DNA of 6,837 bases from positions 1-6,837 of the forward strand of contig DASTQL010000173.1 of assembly GCA_035761805.1 (NCBI GenBank). The letters run 5' to 3'. The stretch comes from DASTQL01 sp035761805 (lineage in GTDB: Bacteria; Actinomycetota; Actinomycetes; Jiangellales; Jiangellaceae). The position numbers and the translations under genes were made by a program. The notes beneath the pieces were generated by a model. It was not told where the DNA came from, searched no databases, and saw nothing but the letters and a program-made list of their open reading frames with translations. Each line of letters opens with the position of its first letter. Position 1 is the stretch's first letter. Shown piece by piece: positions 1 through 5,628 of the stretch.

Positions 1-89
1 TCCAGGCAGTCCATCCGCTGCCGCTCCACCCCCAACGCCTCGCCCTCCGGGTCACGGGAGATCCGGGTGTACACAATGGCCCTGGTCAT
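1..89 (-). CDS. Serine recombinase (resolvase/integrase family), N-terminal fragment cut by window edge
   Basis: The first 29 residues of a serine site-specific recombinase are visible; the rest lies beyond position 1. The peptide begins MTRAIVYTRISRDPEG and continues to GVERQRMDCL. This matches the start of the resolvase catalytic domain: a beta strand, then the Y-x-R-x-S motif whose serine (residue 11 here) attacks DNA, then the common G-(V/L)-E-R-Q-x-x-D-C segment seen in actinobacterial large serine recombinases. The ATG at 89-87 is preceded by a purine-rich GGTGAGGGGG stretch a few bases upstream, and no longer in-frame start fits the family better. Such enzymes cut and rejoin DNA at att or res sites, and here the gene may integrate a prophage or ICE. 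It is not possible to say whether it is a large integrase, a transposon resolvase or a broken copy, because only the N-terminus is present. Confidence 0.85.
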   Translation of the reverse strand, partial: MTRAIVYTRISRDPEGEALGVERQRMDCL

Positions 90-131
90 CGCCCCCTCAC
101 CGCCTTCACGCCGGGGTGGATGCCACCGCCC

Positions 132-137
132 AGTGTA
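132..137 (-). promoter_or_regulatory. Candidate -10 box for the serine recombinase
   Basis: On the minus strand the hexamer TACACT lies 42 nt upstream of the recombinase ATG and fits the actinobacterial TANNNT -10 pattern. No convincing -35 box is seen 16-18 nt further upstream, so this is only a candidate. The dyad at 143-159 lies directly upstream of it, where an operator or recombinase-binding site could sit. Confidence 0.25.
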
Positions 138-142
138 CTCCT

Positions 143-159
143 CTCCGCTGCAGTCGGAG
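143..159. promoter_or_regulatory. Imperfect dyad upstream of the recombinase start
   Basis: CTCCG-CTGCAG-T-CGGAG is a palindrome centred on CTGCAG with one extra T on the right side. It is in the intergenic stretch about 55 nt upstream of the recombinase start codon. Genes for serine recombinases often have their att or res site, or a self-regulatory operator, in this position. Whether this dyad is either cannot be told from one window. Confidence 0.25.
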
Positions 160-176
160 TGCGTCTTGCTCGCGGT

Positions 177-208
177 GCCATCACCAGGCGCCGGAGCCTG
201 GTGGTGGC
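177..208 (-). terminator. Hairpin downstream of the large regulator gene, possible terminator
   Basis: Left arm GCCATCACCAGGC (177-189) pairs with right arm GCCTGGTGGTGGC (196-208) over 13 bp with a single wobble position and a 6-nt loop. It lies about 45 nt beyond the stop codon of the regulator read on the minus strand and ahead of the recombinase gene. That position suits a terminator separating the two. There is no T tract, which is common for terminators in GC-rich actinobacteria. The right arm is repeated 20 bp further along, so an alternative longer-loop hairpin with 216-228 is also possible. Confidence 0.4.
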
Positions 209-231
209 CCGACCAGCCTGGTGGTGGCCCG
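195..231. repeat. Two tandem copies of a 17-bp direct repeat
   Basis: AGCCTGGTGGTGGCCCG occurs at 195-211 and again, identically, at 215-231, separated by ACC, giving a 20-bp period. The repeat lies in non-coding sequence between the stop of the large regulator and the start of the recombinase. The 20-bp period would place both copies on nearly the same face of the helix. It may be a protein-binding repeat, part of a recombination site, or a simple duplication of the hairpin arm. Confidence 0.6.
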
Positions 232-252
232 GCGTCGAGGTCTCCGGGCGAG

Positions 253-3200
253 CTACCGGTCTCCCGCGGCCGGTGTGCCGAGCACGTCGGTCACGAGCGA
301 ACGCTCGCCCACCGGGTCCACCGGCACGACCACCCCGCCGGCACGCAGGCCGGCCGTCGCCTCGTCGAGCTGATCCAGGTACGGCCCGAGGAAGCCGCCG
401 GACTCCGTCAGCTCCATCGTGCCGGACGCGACGTCGAAGTACCGGGGACCACCGGCCAGCGTGCCCTCTCGGAACTCCTCGAGCACCTGGGCGATCGCAA
501 GGTCCACCCGCTTGACCATCGACGTCAGCACGTGCGGACGGATCTGCTCGACCTCCTCCGGGCTGTGCTCCGTGGGATAGAGCCGGTACTGGTCCACGTC
601 CACCCCGATGACCCACACGTGCCGGCCGGTCCGGGCGGTGTGTTCGGGCGCGGCACGCAGCACGCCGGCCCCGGAGGCCCCGGCAGCGTGGAAGACGACG
701 TCCGCCCCGCGGCCGTAGAGGTGGCTCGCCGCGTTGAGGCCGAGTGTCACGCTCGCGAAGCCGCTCCAGTCCCCGTACGGCGTCAGGTACACCACGTCGA
801 CGTACGCGGTGGGGTCGACCGACCACACCCCCGCCTCGAACCCGGCCTGGAAGGCGTTGATCTGCGCGTTGTCCACACCGCCCACGAAGCCGACCCGGCC
901 GGTGTCGCTGGCGAGCGCCGCCGCCACGCCGGCCAGGAAGGCACCCTCCTGCACCTCGAAGACGACCGACGACAGGTTGGGCCGGGTCCCGGAGTCGGGG
1001 TACTCCAGAGCCACGAAGCGGGTCTCGGGGAACTCCGCGGCGAGCTGGTCGTGGTCGACGGGCAGGACCGAGGGCAGGACGATGAGTCCCACGCCCTCCA
1101 CCGACCAGCGCCGGACGTCCTCTGGCGTCGCCCACTCCGCAGCCCGGTAGCTCAGGCCCAGGTCGGCGGCCGCGCGCTCGAAGCCGTCGAAGACCATGTC
1201 GGAGTAGTCGCCGCCGCCGCGTCCCTCCCCGGCAAGTGCGACCAAGGGCGGTGGCTCGGGCCGCAAGGCGGCGACGGCGACCACGATCGAAGCTGCGAGC
1301 AGCACGGTCGCAAGCGCGAGGCCCCACAGGCGCCGCCGGGCCCGCCGGGTCAGCCGCCGTTCGCGGTCGAGCCTGGCCGACTCCTCTCGCTCGGAGGCCT
1401 GCCGCCGCTCCGCAGACGCCTGCAGGTACGCCCGTTCGGGGCCGGTCAGCCCGCTCGTCGTCGTCCTGCTCCACTCGTCGAAGCCGGTGAGTCGCTCGCC
1501 GGACAGCAGGAAGTCGGGGTGTCGCCCAGACGCCTCCCACTCCTCGCGAGCGCGGGCGAGGGAGTCGCGCCGGGCGACGTCTGCCCGGTGCTCCTCGACC
1601 CAGGCGCTGGCCCGGGGCCACTCCCTCAGCAGCGCCTCGTGGGCGACCTCGACGGTGCCGGCTCCCGTCGCAGGGTCGCGGTCGAAGGTGAGCAACCGGT
1701 GCCCGGCCAGCACCTCCAGCACCTCGTGCAGCGCGACAGGGTCCACGTCGAGGTCGAGCAGCTCGCGAACCGGAACGCGGCGTGAGGTGCCCGATGTCGA
1801 GCCGGCGGTGACGAGACGGAGGAGCACCAGTCGGGCGACAGTTCGCCGCTCCCGGCCCAGCGACTGGTAGAGCCGCTCGGCGCCGTCGGTGAGTGCCCGC
1901 GTCAGCCCGCCAAGCCGGTGGTAGTCCTCGAGCGTCAGCGCGTCGTCCTCGCGGCTGTCGAAGAGCTCCGCCAACGTGTACTGACAGCGCGGCAGCGCCC
2001 CAGGTGCCGCGGCCATCTCGGAGACGATCTCGGCGAGGAGGCCCGGCTGCACGGCCACCCCCACGCGACTGGCTGGCCCCTCGACGGCCTCCTCGAGCTC
2101 GGCCGGCGTGAGCGGTGTCATGTTGACCACGGCCGAGGTGAAGAGCGCCGCGAAGGCGGGGTGCTCGAACGGCCGGTCGTACAGGTCGGCGCGTAGCGAC
2201 ACCAGCACACCCAGCCGGTGCGTGGAGGCGAGCGTGACGAGCTCGTCGAGGAAGGCGCGCCGGTCGTCGGCTGCGGCCAGGGTGAAGGCCTCCTCGAACT
2301 GGTCGACGACGAGCAGCCGCCGGGTGTGGTGGCCACTCCCGCGCGACGGCCGGGGCGGCGAGGTCTCCGTCTCCCGGATGGCGCTGTGGAGCTGGTCCAG
2401 CGGTCGCCGACCGGGGGTCATCACCGCCACGGTCCAGGCGGAGCCGTCACCGGCGCCGTGCAGGAGCGGGAGGAGCCCCGCACGGATCAGGCTGGACTTG
2501 CCCGAGCCCGACGGCCCCACGAGTGCGATCAGGGGGGTGGTGCCGGCGACCGCCGTCGCCAGGGTGGCGGCCATCCGAGTCCGACCGAAGAAGTCGTCCG
2601 CGTCCTCCTCGAGGAACGGCCGCAGCCCCTTGTACGGGTTCCGGTTCCCACCGTTCGGCGCCGCTTCCGGCTCGGCGGTGGGCCGCAGCGCCGGGTCCTG
2701 CAGGAGTACCTGCTCCTGGAGCCGTTGCAGCTCGGCCGACGGAGCGAGCCCGAGCTCCTCGTCCAACAGGTGCCGGAAGTCCTGGTAGCTGCGAAGGGCG
2801 TCTGCCTGCCGCCCGGACCGGTAGAGGGCCAGCACGAGCAGGTAGCGCAGCCGCTCGCGCAGCGGGTCTTCCTCGACGGCGGCAGTCAGCACGCGCACGG
2901 CGTCCTCTGACCGCCCGATGTGCAGCATGGCCGATCCGAGGCCCCCCAAGACCTCGACCTTCATCTCGCCCAGCCGTCGGAGCTCCGGCTCGGCGAACGG
3001 AAGGTAGGTGAAGTCGGCCAGCGGCTCACCCCGCCAGAGCGCGAGCCCCTCCTCGAAGCAGGCCACGGCCTGGTCGTGGTTCCCCGCCCGGGCGGCTGCC
3101 GATCCGGCCGCGACGAGGCGCTCGAGCTCGGCCGAGTCGAGCCGTGCGCCGTCGAGGTGCAGCAGGTACCCAGGCGTCCGGGTCTCGATCTGCTCGCCCC

Positions 3201-3366
3201 CCAGGCTGCGACGGAGCGCCGAGATGTAGACCTGGACCGAGTGCGGCGCGGTCCGCGGCGGTCGCCCGGACCAGAGCAGGTCGACGAGCCGGTCGCTGGG
3301 TACCAACTCGCCGGCCCGGAGCAGCAGGAGCGCGAGGAGGGCGAGCACGCGATAGGTCAGGGCCAC
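253..3366 (-). CDS. Membrane-anchored BTAD/SARP regulator with nSTAND NTPase and C-terminal BMP-type solute-binding domain
   Basis: This 1037-residue protein probably binds DNA in the cytoplasm and a small ligand outside the membrane. Residues about 1-66 resemble a winged-helix DNA-binding domain (LLLLRAGELVPSDRLVDLLW, then HSVQVYISALRRSLGG). Residues 76-221 are an all-helical BTAD domain ending in LDEELGLAPSAELQRL. An nSTAND1-type NTPase follows: NPYKGLRPF at 243, Walker A GPSGSGKSS at 284-292, Walker B LLVVDQFEE at 351-359, LRADLYDR at 391 and VAHEALLREWPR at 574. An Arg-rich stretch then leads into one transmembrane helix (about 678-702), with the positive charges on the N-terminal side, so the C-terminus should be outside. 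Residues about 707-1006 match BMP/PnrA/Med nucleoside-binding proteins (GAFLAGVAAALA, GRVGFVGGVDNAQINAFQAGF, GADVVFHAAGASGAGV, VWVIGVDVDQ, LTSMVKRVDLA). The GTG at 3366 has GAGGAG nine bases upstream. A GTG at 3405 is possible and would add 13 residues, but has a poor ribosome site. Either start leaves little or none of the first beta strands usual in SARP proteins. The ligand is unknown. Confidence 0.9.
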   Translation of the reverse strand: MALTYRVLALLALLLLRAGELVPSDRLVDLLWSGRPPRTAPHSVQVYISALRRSLGGEQIETRTPGYLLHLDGARLDSAELERLVAAGSAAARAGNHDQAVACFEEGLALWRGEPLADFTYLPFAEPELRRLGEMKVEVLGGLGSAMLHIGRSEDAVRVLTAAVEEDPLRERLRYLLVLALYRSGRQADALRSYQDFRHLLDEELGLAPSAELQRLQEQVLLQDPALRPTAEPEAAPNGGNRNPYKGLRPFLEEDADDFFGRTRMAATLATAVAGTTPLIALVGPSGSGKSSLIRAGLLPLLHGAGDGSAWTVAVMTPGRRPLDQLHSAIRETETSPPRPSRGSGHHTRRLLVVDQFEEAFTLAAADDRRAFLDELVTLASTHRLGVLVSLRADLYDRPFEHPAFAALFTSAVVNMTPLTPAELEEAVEGPASRVGVAVQPGLLAEIVSEMAAAPGALPRCQYTLAELFDSREDDALTLEDYHRLGGLTRALTDGAERLYQSLGRERRTVARLVLLRLVTAGSTSGTSRRVPVRELLDLDVDPVALHEVLEVLAGHRLLTFDRDPATGAGTVEVAHEALLREWPRASAWVEEHRADVARRDSLARAREEWEASGRHPDFLLSGERLTGFDEWSRTTTSGLTGPERAYLQASAERRQASEREESARLDRERRLTRRARRRLWGLALATVLLAASIVVAVAALRPEPPPLVALAGEGRGGGDYSDMVFDGFERAAADLGLSYRAAEWATPEDVRRWSVEGVGLIVLPSVLPVDHDQLAAEFPETRFVALEYPDSGTRPNLSSVVFEVQEGAFLAGVAAALASDTGRVGFVGGVDNAQINAFQAGFEAGVWSVDPTAYVDVVYLTPYGDWSGFASVTLGLNAASHLYGRGADVVFHAAGASGAGVLRAAPEHTARTGRHVWVIGVDVDQYRLYPTEHSPEEVEQIRPHVLTSMVKRVDLAIAQVLEEFREGTLAGGPRYFDVASGTMELTESGGFLGPYLDQLDEATAGLRAGGVVVPVDPVGERSLVTDVLGTPAAGDR

Positions 3367-3424
3367 GGCGTCGCTCTCCTCGTCCCGAGGATAGTCCTGC
3401 GGCACCCTCGTGCTCGTCCGTCGA

Positions 3425-3769
3425 CTACGGCTCTCGTACGGACGCGAGGCACTCGCCCATGGCCTGGTCGCCCTGCTGGGCACGCTCGTACAGCCGGTGC
3501 CCCCACAGCTGCTCGAAGTAGCCGGCCTGGGCCTGCCAACGCGCGGCCTCGACCTCGGTGATGCCGGGCGGCTCGACGTCCGGCGTCGCGGCCGTGCCGC
3601 CGACCAGCACCGCCCCACCCCAGCCCAACCCCACGCCCGCGAGGGCGGCCGCCGCCACGGCGAGGCCGAGGCGGGTGCGGCGTGGCCGGGGCGCGCGGGG
3701 GGTTTGCGACGCGGTGTCTCGTTGCTGCGGGATCGTGCCCGTCGCCAGCGTCCGCTGAGTGTCGGTCAT
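3425..3769 (-). CDS. Small single-pass membrane protein, unknown function
   Basis: The family of this 114-residue protein is not recognised. Residues 1-33 are polar and end in a basic run (RAPRPRRTR), followed by one hydrophobic helix at about 34-58 and an extracytoplasmic tail of about 55 residues rich in aromatic and charged residues (RWQAQAGYFEQLWGHRLYER) with a single cysteine near the end. The positive-inside rule puts the N-terminus in the cytoplasm, the same topology as the large regulator. The ATG at 3769 has GGGAGGT four bases upstream, a strong site. A further in-frame ATG at 3838 lacks this and would add 23 residues. The gene sits 58 nt upstream of the chosen regulator start (19 nt from the alternative GTG) in the same direction, so the two are probably one transcript. 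A role as membrane partner of the regulator is inferred from position only. Confidence 0.75.
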   Translation of the reverse strand: MTDTQRTLATGTIPQQRDTASQTPRAPRPRRTRLGLAVAAAALAGVGLGWGGAVLVGGTAATPDVEPPGITEVEAARWQAQAGYFEQLWGHRLYERAQQGDQAMGECLASVREP

Positions 3770-3851
3770 GTCGACCTCCCTGTCTGGTGCGAGTGCGCCG
3801 TGCACCGCTCCAGCAGCGTCCGTGGCCTCGCTCTGCATGCTGTCGTTGCCT

Positions 3852-3880
3852 GCTCTACGTCCGCTCTACGCCGCTCGTCG
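3852..3880 (-). promoter_or_regulatory. Candidate SARP-type operator: 8-bp direct repeats at 11-bp spacing
   Basis: Read on the minus strand, CGTAGAGC occurs at 3870-3863 and again at 3859-3852, an exact 8-bp direct repeat with an 11-bp period. A degenerate third copy (CGACGAGC) precedes them at about 3880-3873. SARP regulators are known to bind direct heptamer repeats resembling TCGAGXX at 11-bp spacing, a short distance upstream of the -10 box. Here CAGCAT (3842-3837) lies nine bases beyond the last repeat and is a weak -10 candidate for the membrane-protein/regulator unit. The match in architecture, with a BTAD/SARP gene next door, is the basis for the call; binding itself is inferred. Confidence 0.45.
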
Positions 3881-3921
3881 GTGGACCGGTTGATGCGCTA
3901 CGCGACCCGATGCGCCAGCAT

Positions 3922-3954
3922 CTCCTCCGTACGGGAGACGTCCGTACGGAGGAG
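3922..3954 (+). promoter_or_regulatory. Perfect 13-bp inverted repeat sequestering the ribosome binding site of the molybdopterin gene
   Basis: CTCCTCCGTACGG (3922-3934) and CCGTACGGAGGAG (3942-3954) are exact reverse complements separated by the 7-nt loop GAGACGT. The Shine-Dalgarno sequence GGAGGAGG (3948-3955), eight bases before the GTG at 3964, lies almost entirely in the 3' arm. If the hairpin forms in the mRNA, the ribosome site would be closed. As DNA, each arm also contains the self-palindrome CCGTACGG, so a dimeric repressor site is an alternative reading. Confidence 0.6.
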
Positions 3955-3963
3955 GTGGTCGCC

Positions 3964-4560
3964 GTGGGCATCGTGACTCCGGGCTTCCGCGGGCGGCGGG
4001 ACGCCAGCCCCGACCTGCCGCCCGGCCAGTACCTCACCCACGACTTCCCGGTCCTGTCCGCGGGCCCCACTCCCCGCGTACGGACGGAGGACTGGCAGTT
4101 CTCGGTCGTCGACGAGGCGGGTGGGCGACGGGACTGGTCGTGGGCCGAGCTCATGGCCTTGCCGCAGGAGACGCCCACGGTCGACATCCACTGTGTGACC
4201 CGGTGGTCGAAGCTCGAGACCTCGTGGCGCGGGGTGTCACTCGACGTGCTGCTGGCCGACATCGAGACGGCCGCCGACTTCGCGCTGATCTCCTCGTACG
4301 GCGGCTACACGACCAACCTCCCGGTCGAGGACCTGCTCGACGGCAAGGCCTGGGTCGTCCACGAGTACGACGGGGAACCCCTGCACCCGGCACACGGCGG
4401 CCCGGCCCGGCTGCTCGTGCCGCACCTCTACTTCTGGAAGTCGGCCAAGTGGGTGCGCGGCATCCAGCTGCTGCTGCAGGACGAGCCCGGCTTCTGGGAG
4501 TCCGCCGGCTACCACGACTACGGTGACCCGTGGCGCGAGCAGCGGTACCAGGGCGACTAG
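3964..4560 (+). CDS. Sulfite-oxidase-like molybdopterin-dependent oxidoreductase
   Basis: This 198-residue protein consists of little more than the molybdopterin-binding core of the sulfite oxidase superfamily. It starts MGIVTPGFRGRR and continues with LPPGQYLTHDFPVLSAGPTP, the usual opening of the short actinobacterial sulfite-oxidase-like proteins. Cys77 in IHCVTRWSK is the expected molybdenum ligand. Further family blocks are LHPAHGGPARLLVP (about 138-153), FWKSAKWVRGI (157-167) and a closing WESAGYHDYGDPW. There is no heme domain, no dimerisation domain and no Tat or Sec signal, so unlike MsrP/YedY it should act in the cytoplasm. The GTG at 3964 is chosen because GGAGGAGG lies eight bases upstream and family homology begins there; GTG 3955 and ATG 3910 are in frame but lack a usable ribosome site. 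The substrate is not known. It overlaps the reductase gene by 31 nt, which makes coupled translation likely. Confidence 0.9.
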   Translation: MGIVTPGFRGRRDASPDLPPGQYLTHDFPVLSAGPTPRVRTEDWQFSVVDEAGGRRDWSWAELMALPQETPTVDIHCVTRWSKLETSWRGVSLDVLLADIETAADFALISSYGGYTTNLPVEDLLDGKAWVVHEYDGEPLHPAHGGPARLLVPHLYFWKSAKWVRGIQLLLQDEPGFWESAGYHDYGDPWREQRYQGD

Positions 4561-5294
4561 CCGCGCGACGCGCCTGGCGCGTGGCGAACCTCGTCGAGGT
4601 ACGACCGGAGACGCCGACGGCGCGCACGCTGGTGCTCGAGGTGCCCGGGTGGCCCGGACATCTGGCGGGCCAGCACGTCGACGTGCGGCTCACCTCGGAG
4701 GACGGCTACGTGGCCGAGCGCGCGTACTCGCTGGCGGCACCGGCCGACGGTGAGCGGATCGAGCTGACGGTCCAGGTCGTCGGCGACGGCGAGGTGTCCC
4801 CGTTCCTCGGCGGTGCGCTGTCCCCGGGCGATCCGCTGGAGGTCCGCGGGCCGCTGGGCGGGTGGTTCGTCTGGCGACCCGAGGACCCGTCGCCGGTGCT
4901 CCTGGTCGCCGGCGGTGCAGGGATCGTGCCGCTCATGGCGATGACCCGGACCCGTCGGCTGCTGGGCAGCCGGGTGCCGTTCCGGCTCGTCTACTCCGTC
5001 CGCACGCCGGCCGACGTCTACTACGCGGAGGAGCTGCTGAACCCGCAACCACGCCACGCCGGCCTGGAGGTCTCGATCGTGTACACCCGCGAGGCGCCGC
5101 CGGGCGGTCCCCCGCCGAGTCGGGTCCGGCGGGAAGACCTGGCCGAGCACGGCTGGCCGCCCGAGCTGGCTCCGCTGTGCTTCGTCTGCGGCCCGACCGG
5201 CTTCGTGGAGGCCATGGCCGACGCCCTGGTCGCGCTCCGCCACGACCCAGCCCGCATCCGCACCGAACGCTTCGGCCCGACTGGAGGGACCTGA
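4530..5294 (+). CDS. FAD/NAD(P)-binding ferredoxin-reductase-type oxidoreductase
   Basis: This 254-residue flavin reductase of the ferredoxin-NADP reductase superfamily should pass electrons from NAD(P)H through FAD to a partner, most simply the upstream molybdenum protein. The N-terminal barrel carries RAYSLAAP (64-71), the RxYS motif that holds the flavin, and GPLGGW (107-112). The Rossmann half has LLVAGGAGIVPLMAM (124-138) for the dinucleotide, CGPTGFVEA (220-228), and ends in RTERFGPTGG. There is no C-terminal 2Fe-2S plant-type ferredoxin domain, so it is the short form. The GTG at 4530 lies inside the preceding gene. The next in-frame GTG, at 4581, would leave only VANLVEV at the front and has no ribosome site, so the longer form is preferred, with some doubt. 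The stop codon overlaps the next start as TGATG. Confidence 0.9.
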   Translation: MARAAVPGRLAARRAWRVANLVEVRPETPTARTLVLEVPGWPGHLAGQHVDVRLTSEDGYVAERAYSLAAPADGERIELTVQVVGDGEVSPFLGGALSPGDPLEVRGPLGGWFVWRPEDPSPVLLVAGGAGIVPLMAMTRTRRLLGSRVPFRLVYSVRTPADVYYAEELLNPQPRHAGLEVSIVYTREAPPGGPPPSRVRREDLAEHGWPPELAPLCFVCGPTGFVEAMADALVALRHDPARIRTERFGPTGGT

Positions 5295-5587
5295 TGGACG
5301 AGGACCTGGACCTCTACCCGGACCTGTACGAGGACGGCAACGCCCTGGCCGGGCCGCTCGACGAGGTGTTCGCCGCGGAGGCGTCGGCGGCGGTCACCCG
5401 GTGTTCCGGCTGCGGTCGGACGGGGCGGGTGGCCGAGCTACGCGTCTACGGCCGAGGCGCCGGACTGGTGGCCCGGTGCCCGGGGTGCCAGGAGGTGGTG
5501 CTGCGCATTGTCCGGACCCCCCGAGAGGTGTGGCTGGACCTGCGCGGGACGGTCAGCCTGCGGCTCCCCGTGGGCGGGCCCGGCTGA
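5294..5587 (+). CDS. DUF6510-like small protein with two CxxC motifs
   Basis: This 97-residue protein has an acidic, tyrosine-containing N-terminus (MDEDLDLYPDLYEDGNALAG) followed by a compact domain with CSGC (37-40) and CPGC (62-65), then VWLDLRGTVSLRLP near the end. The DGNALAGPLDEVF opening, paired CxxC and WLDLRG ending match my recollection of the DUF6510 family; the function is not known. The four cysteines could hold one zinc or iron atom in a ribbon-like fold. The ATG overlaps the TGA of the reductase by one base and has GGAGGG six bases upstream, so it is translated with the other two genes. This suggests a role with the molybdenum enzyme, such as a metal-bound electron carrier, assembly factor or regulator; that is inference. 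Confidence 0.85.
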   Translation: MDEDLDLYPDLYEDGNALAGPLDEVFAAEASAAVTRCSGCGRTGRVAELRVYGRGAGLVARCPGCQEVVLRIVRTPREVWLDLRGTVSLRLPVGGPG

Positions 5588-5605
5588 TCCCGGACGGCAC
5601 CGACC

Positions 5606-5622
5606 CCTCCCCGTACGGGAGG
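5606..5622. terminator. Small GC hairpin between convergent genes
   Basis: CCTCCC (5606-5611) pairs with GGGAGG (5617-5622) around the loop CGTAC. It lies in the 41-bp gap between the stop of the DUF6510-like gene and the stop of the alpha/beta hydrolase, which face each other. It could end transcription from either side. The stem is only 6 bp and the trailing TTGCTCTC is a poor T tract. Confidence 0.45.
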
Positions 5623-5628
5623 TTGCTC

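Noticed and set aside
86..1621. Minus-strand open frame of 511 codons in a second frame
   Set aside because: It is out of frame with the regulator, whose reading frame carries all the domain motifs; its translation is Arg-rich and shows no family signature.
67..1785. Long plus-strand open frame of 572 codons
   Set aside because: It lies antisense to the BMP and NTPase domains of the large regulator, has no recognisable motif, and has the Arg/Pro/Gly-rich make-up of antisense frames in GC-rich DNA.
3367..3618. N-terminal extension of the regulator to an ATG at 3618
   Set aside because: The added 84 residues are Arg/Ser/Pro-rich, overlap the membrane-protein gene and have no family match; a good ribosome site precedes the GTG at 3366.
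3682..3963. N-terminal extension of the molybdopterin protein
   Set aside because: It would overlap the divergent gene and read through the hairpin and repeats; homology and the ribosome site both place the start at 3964.
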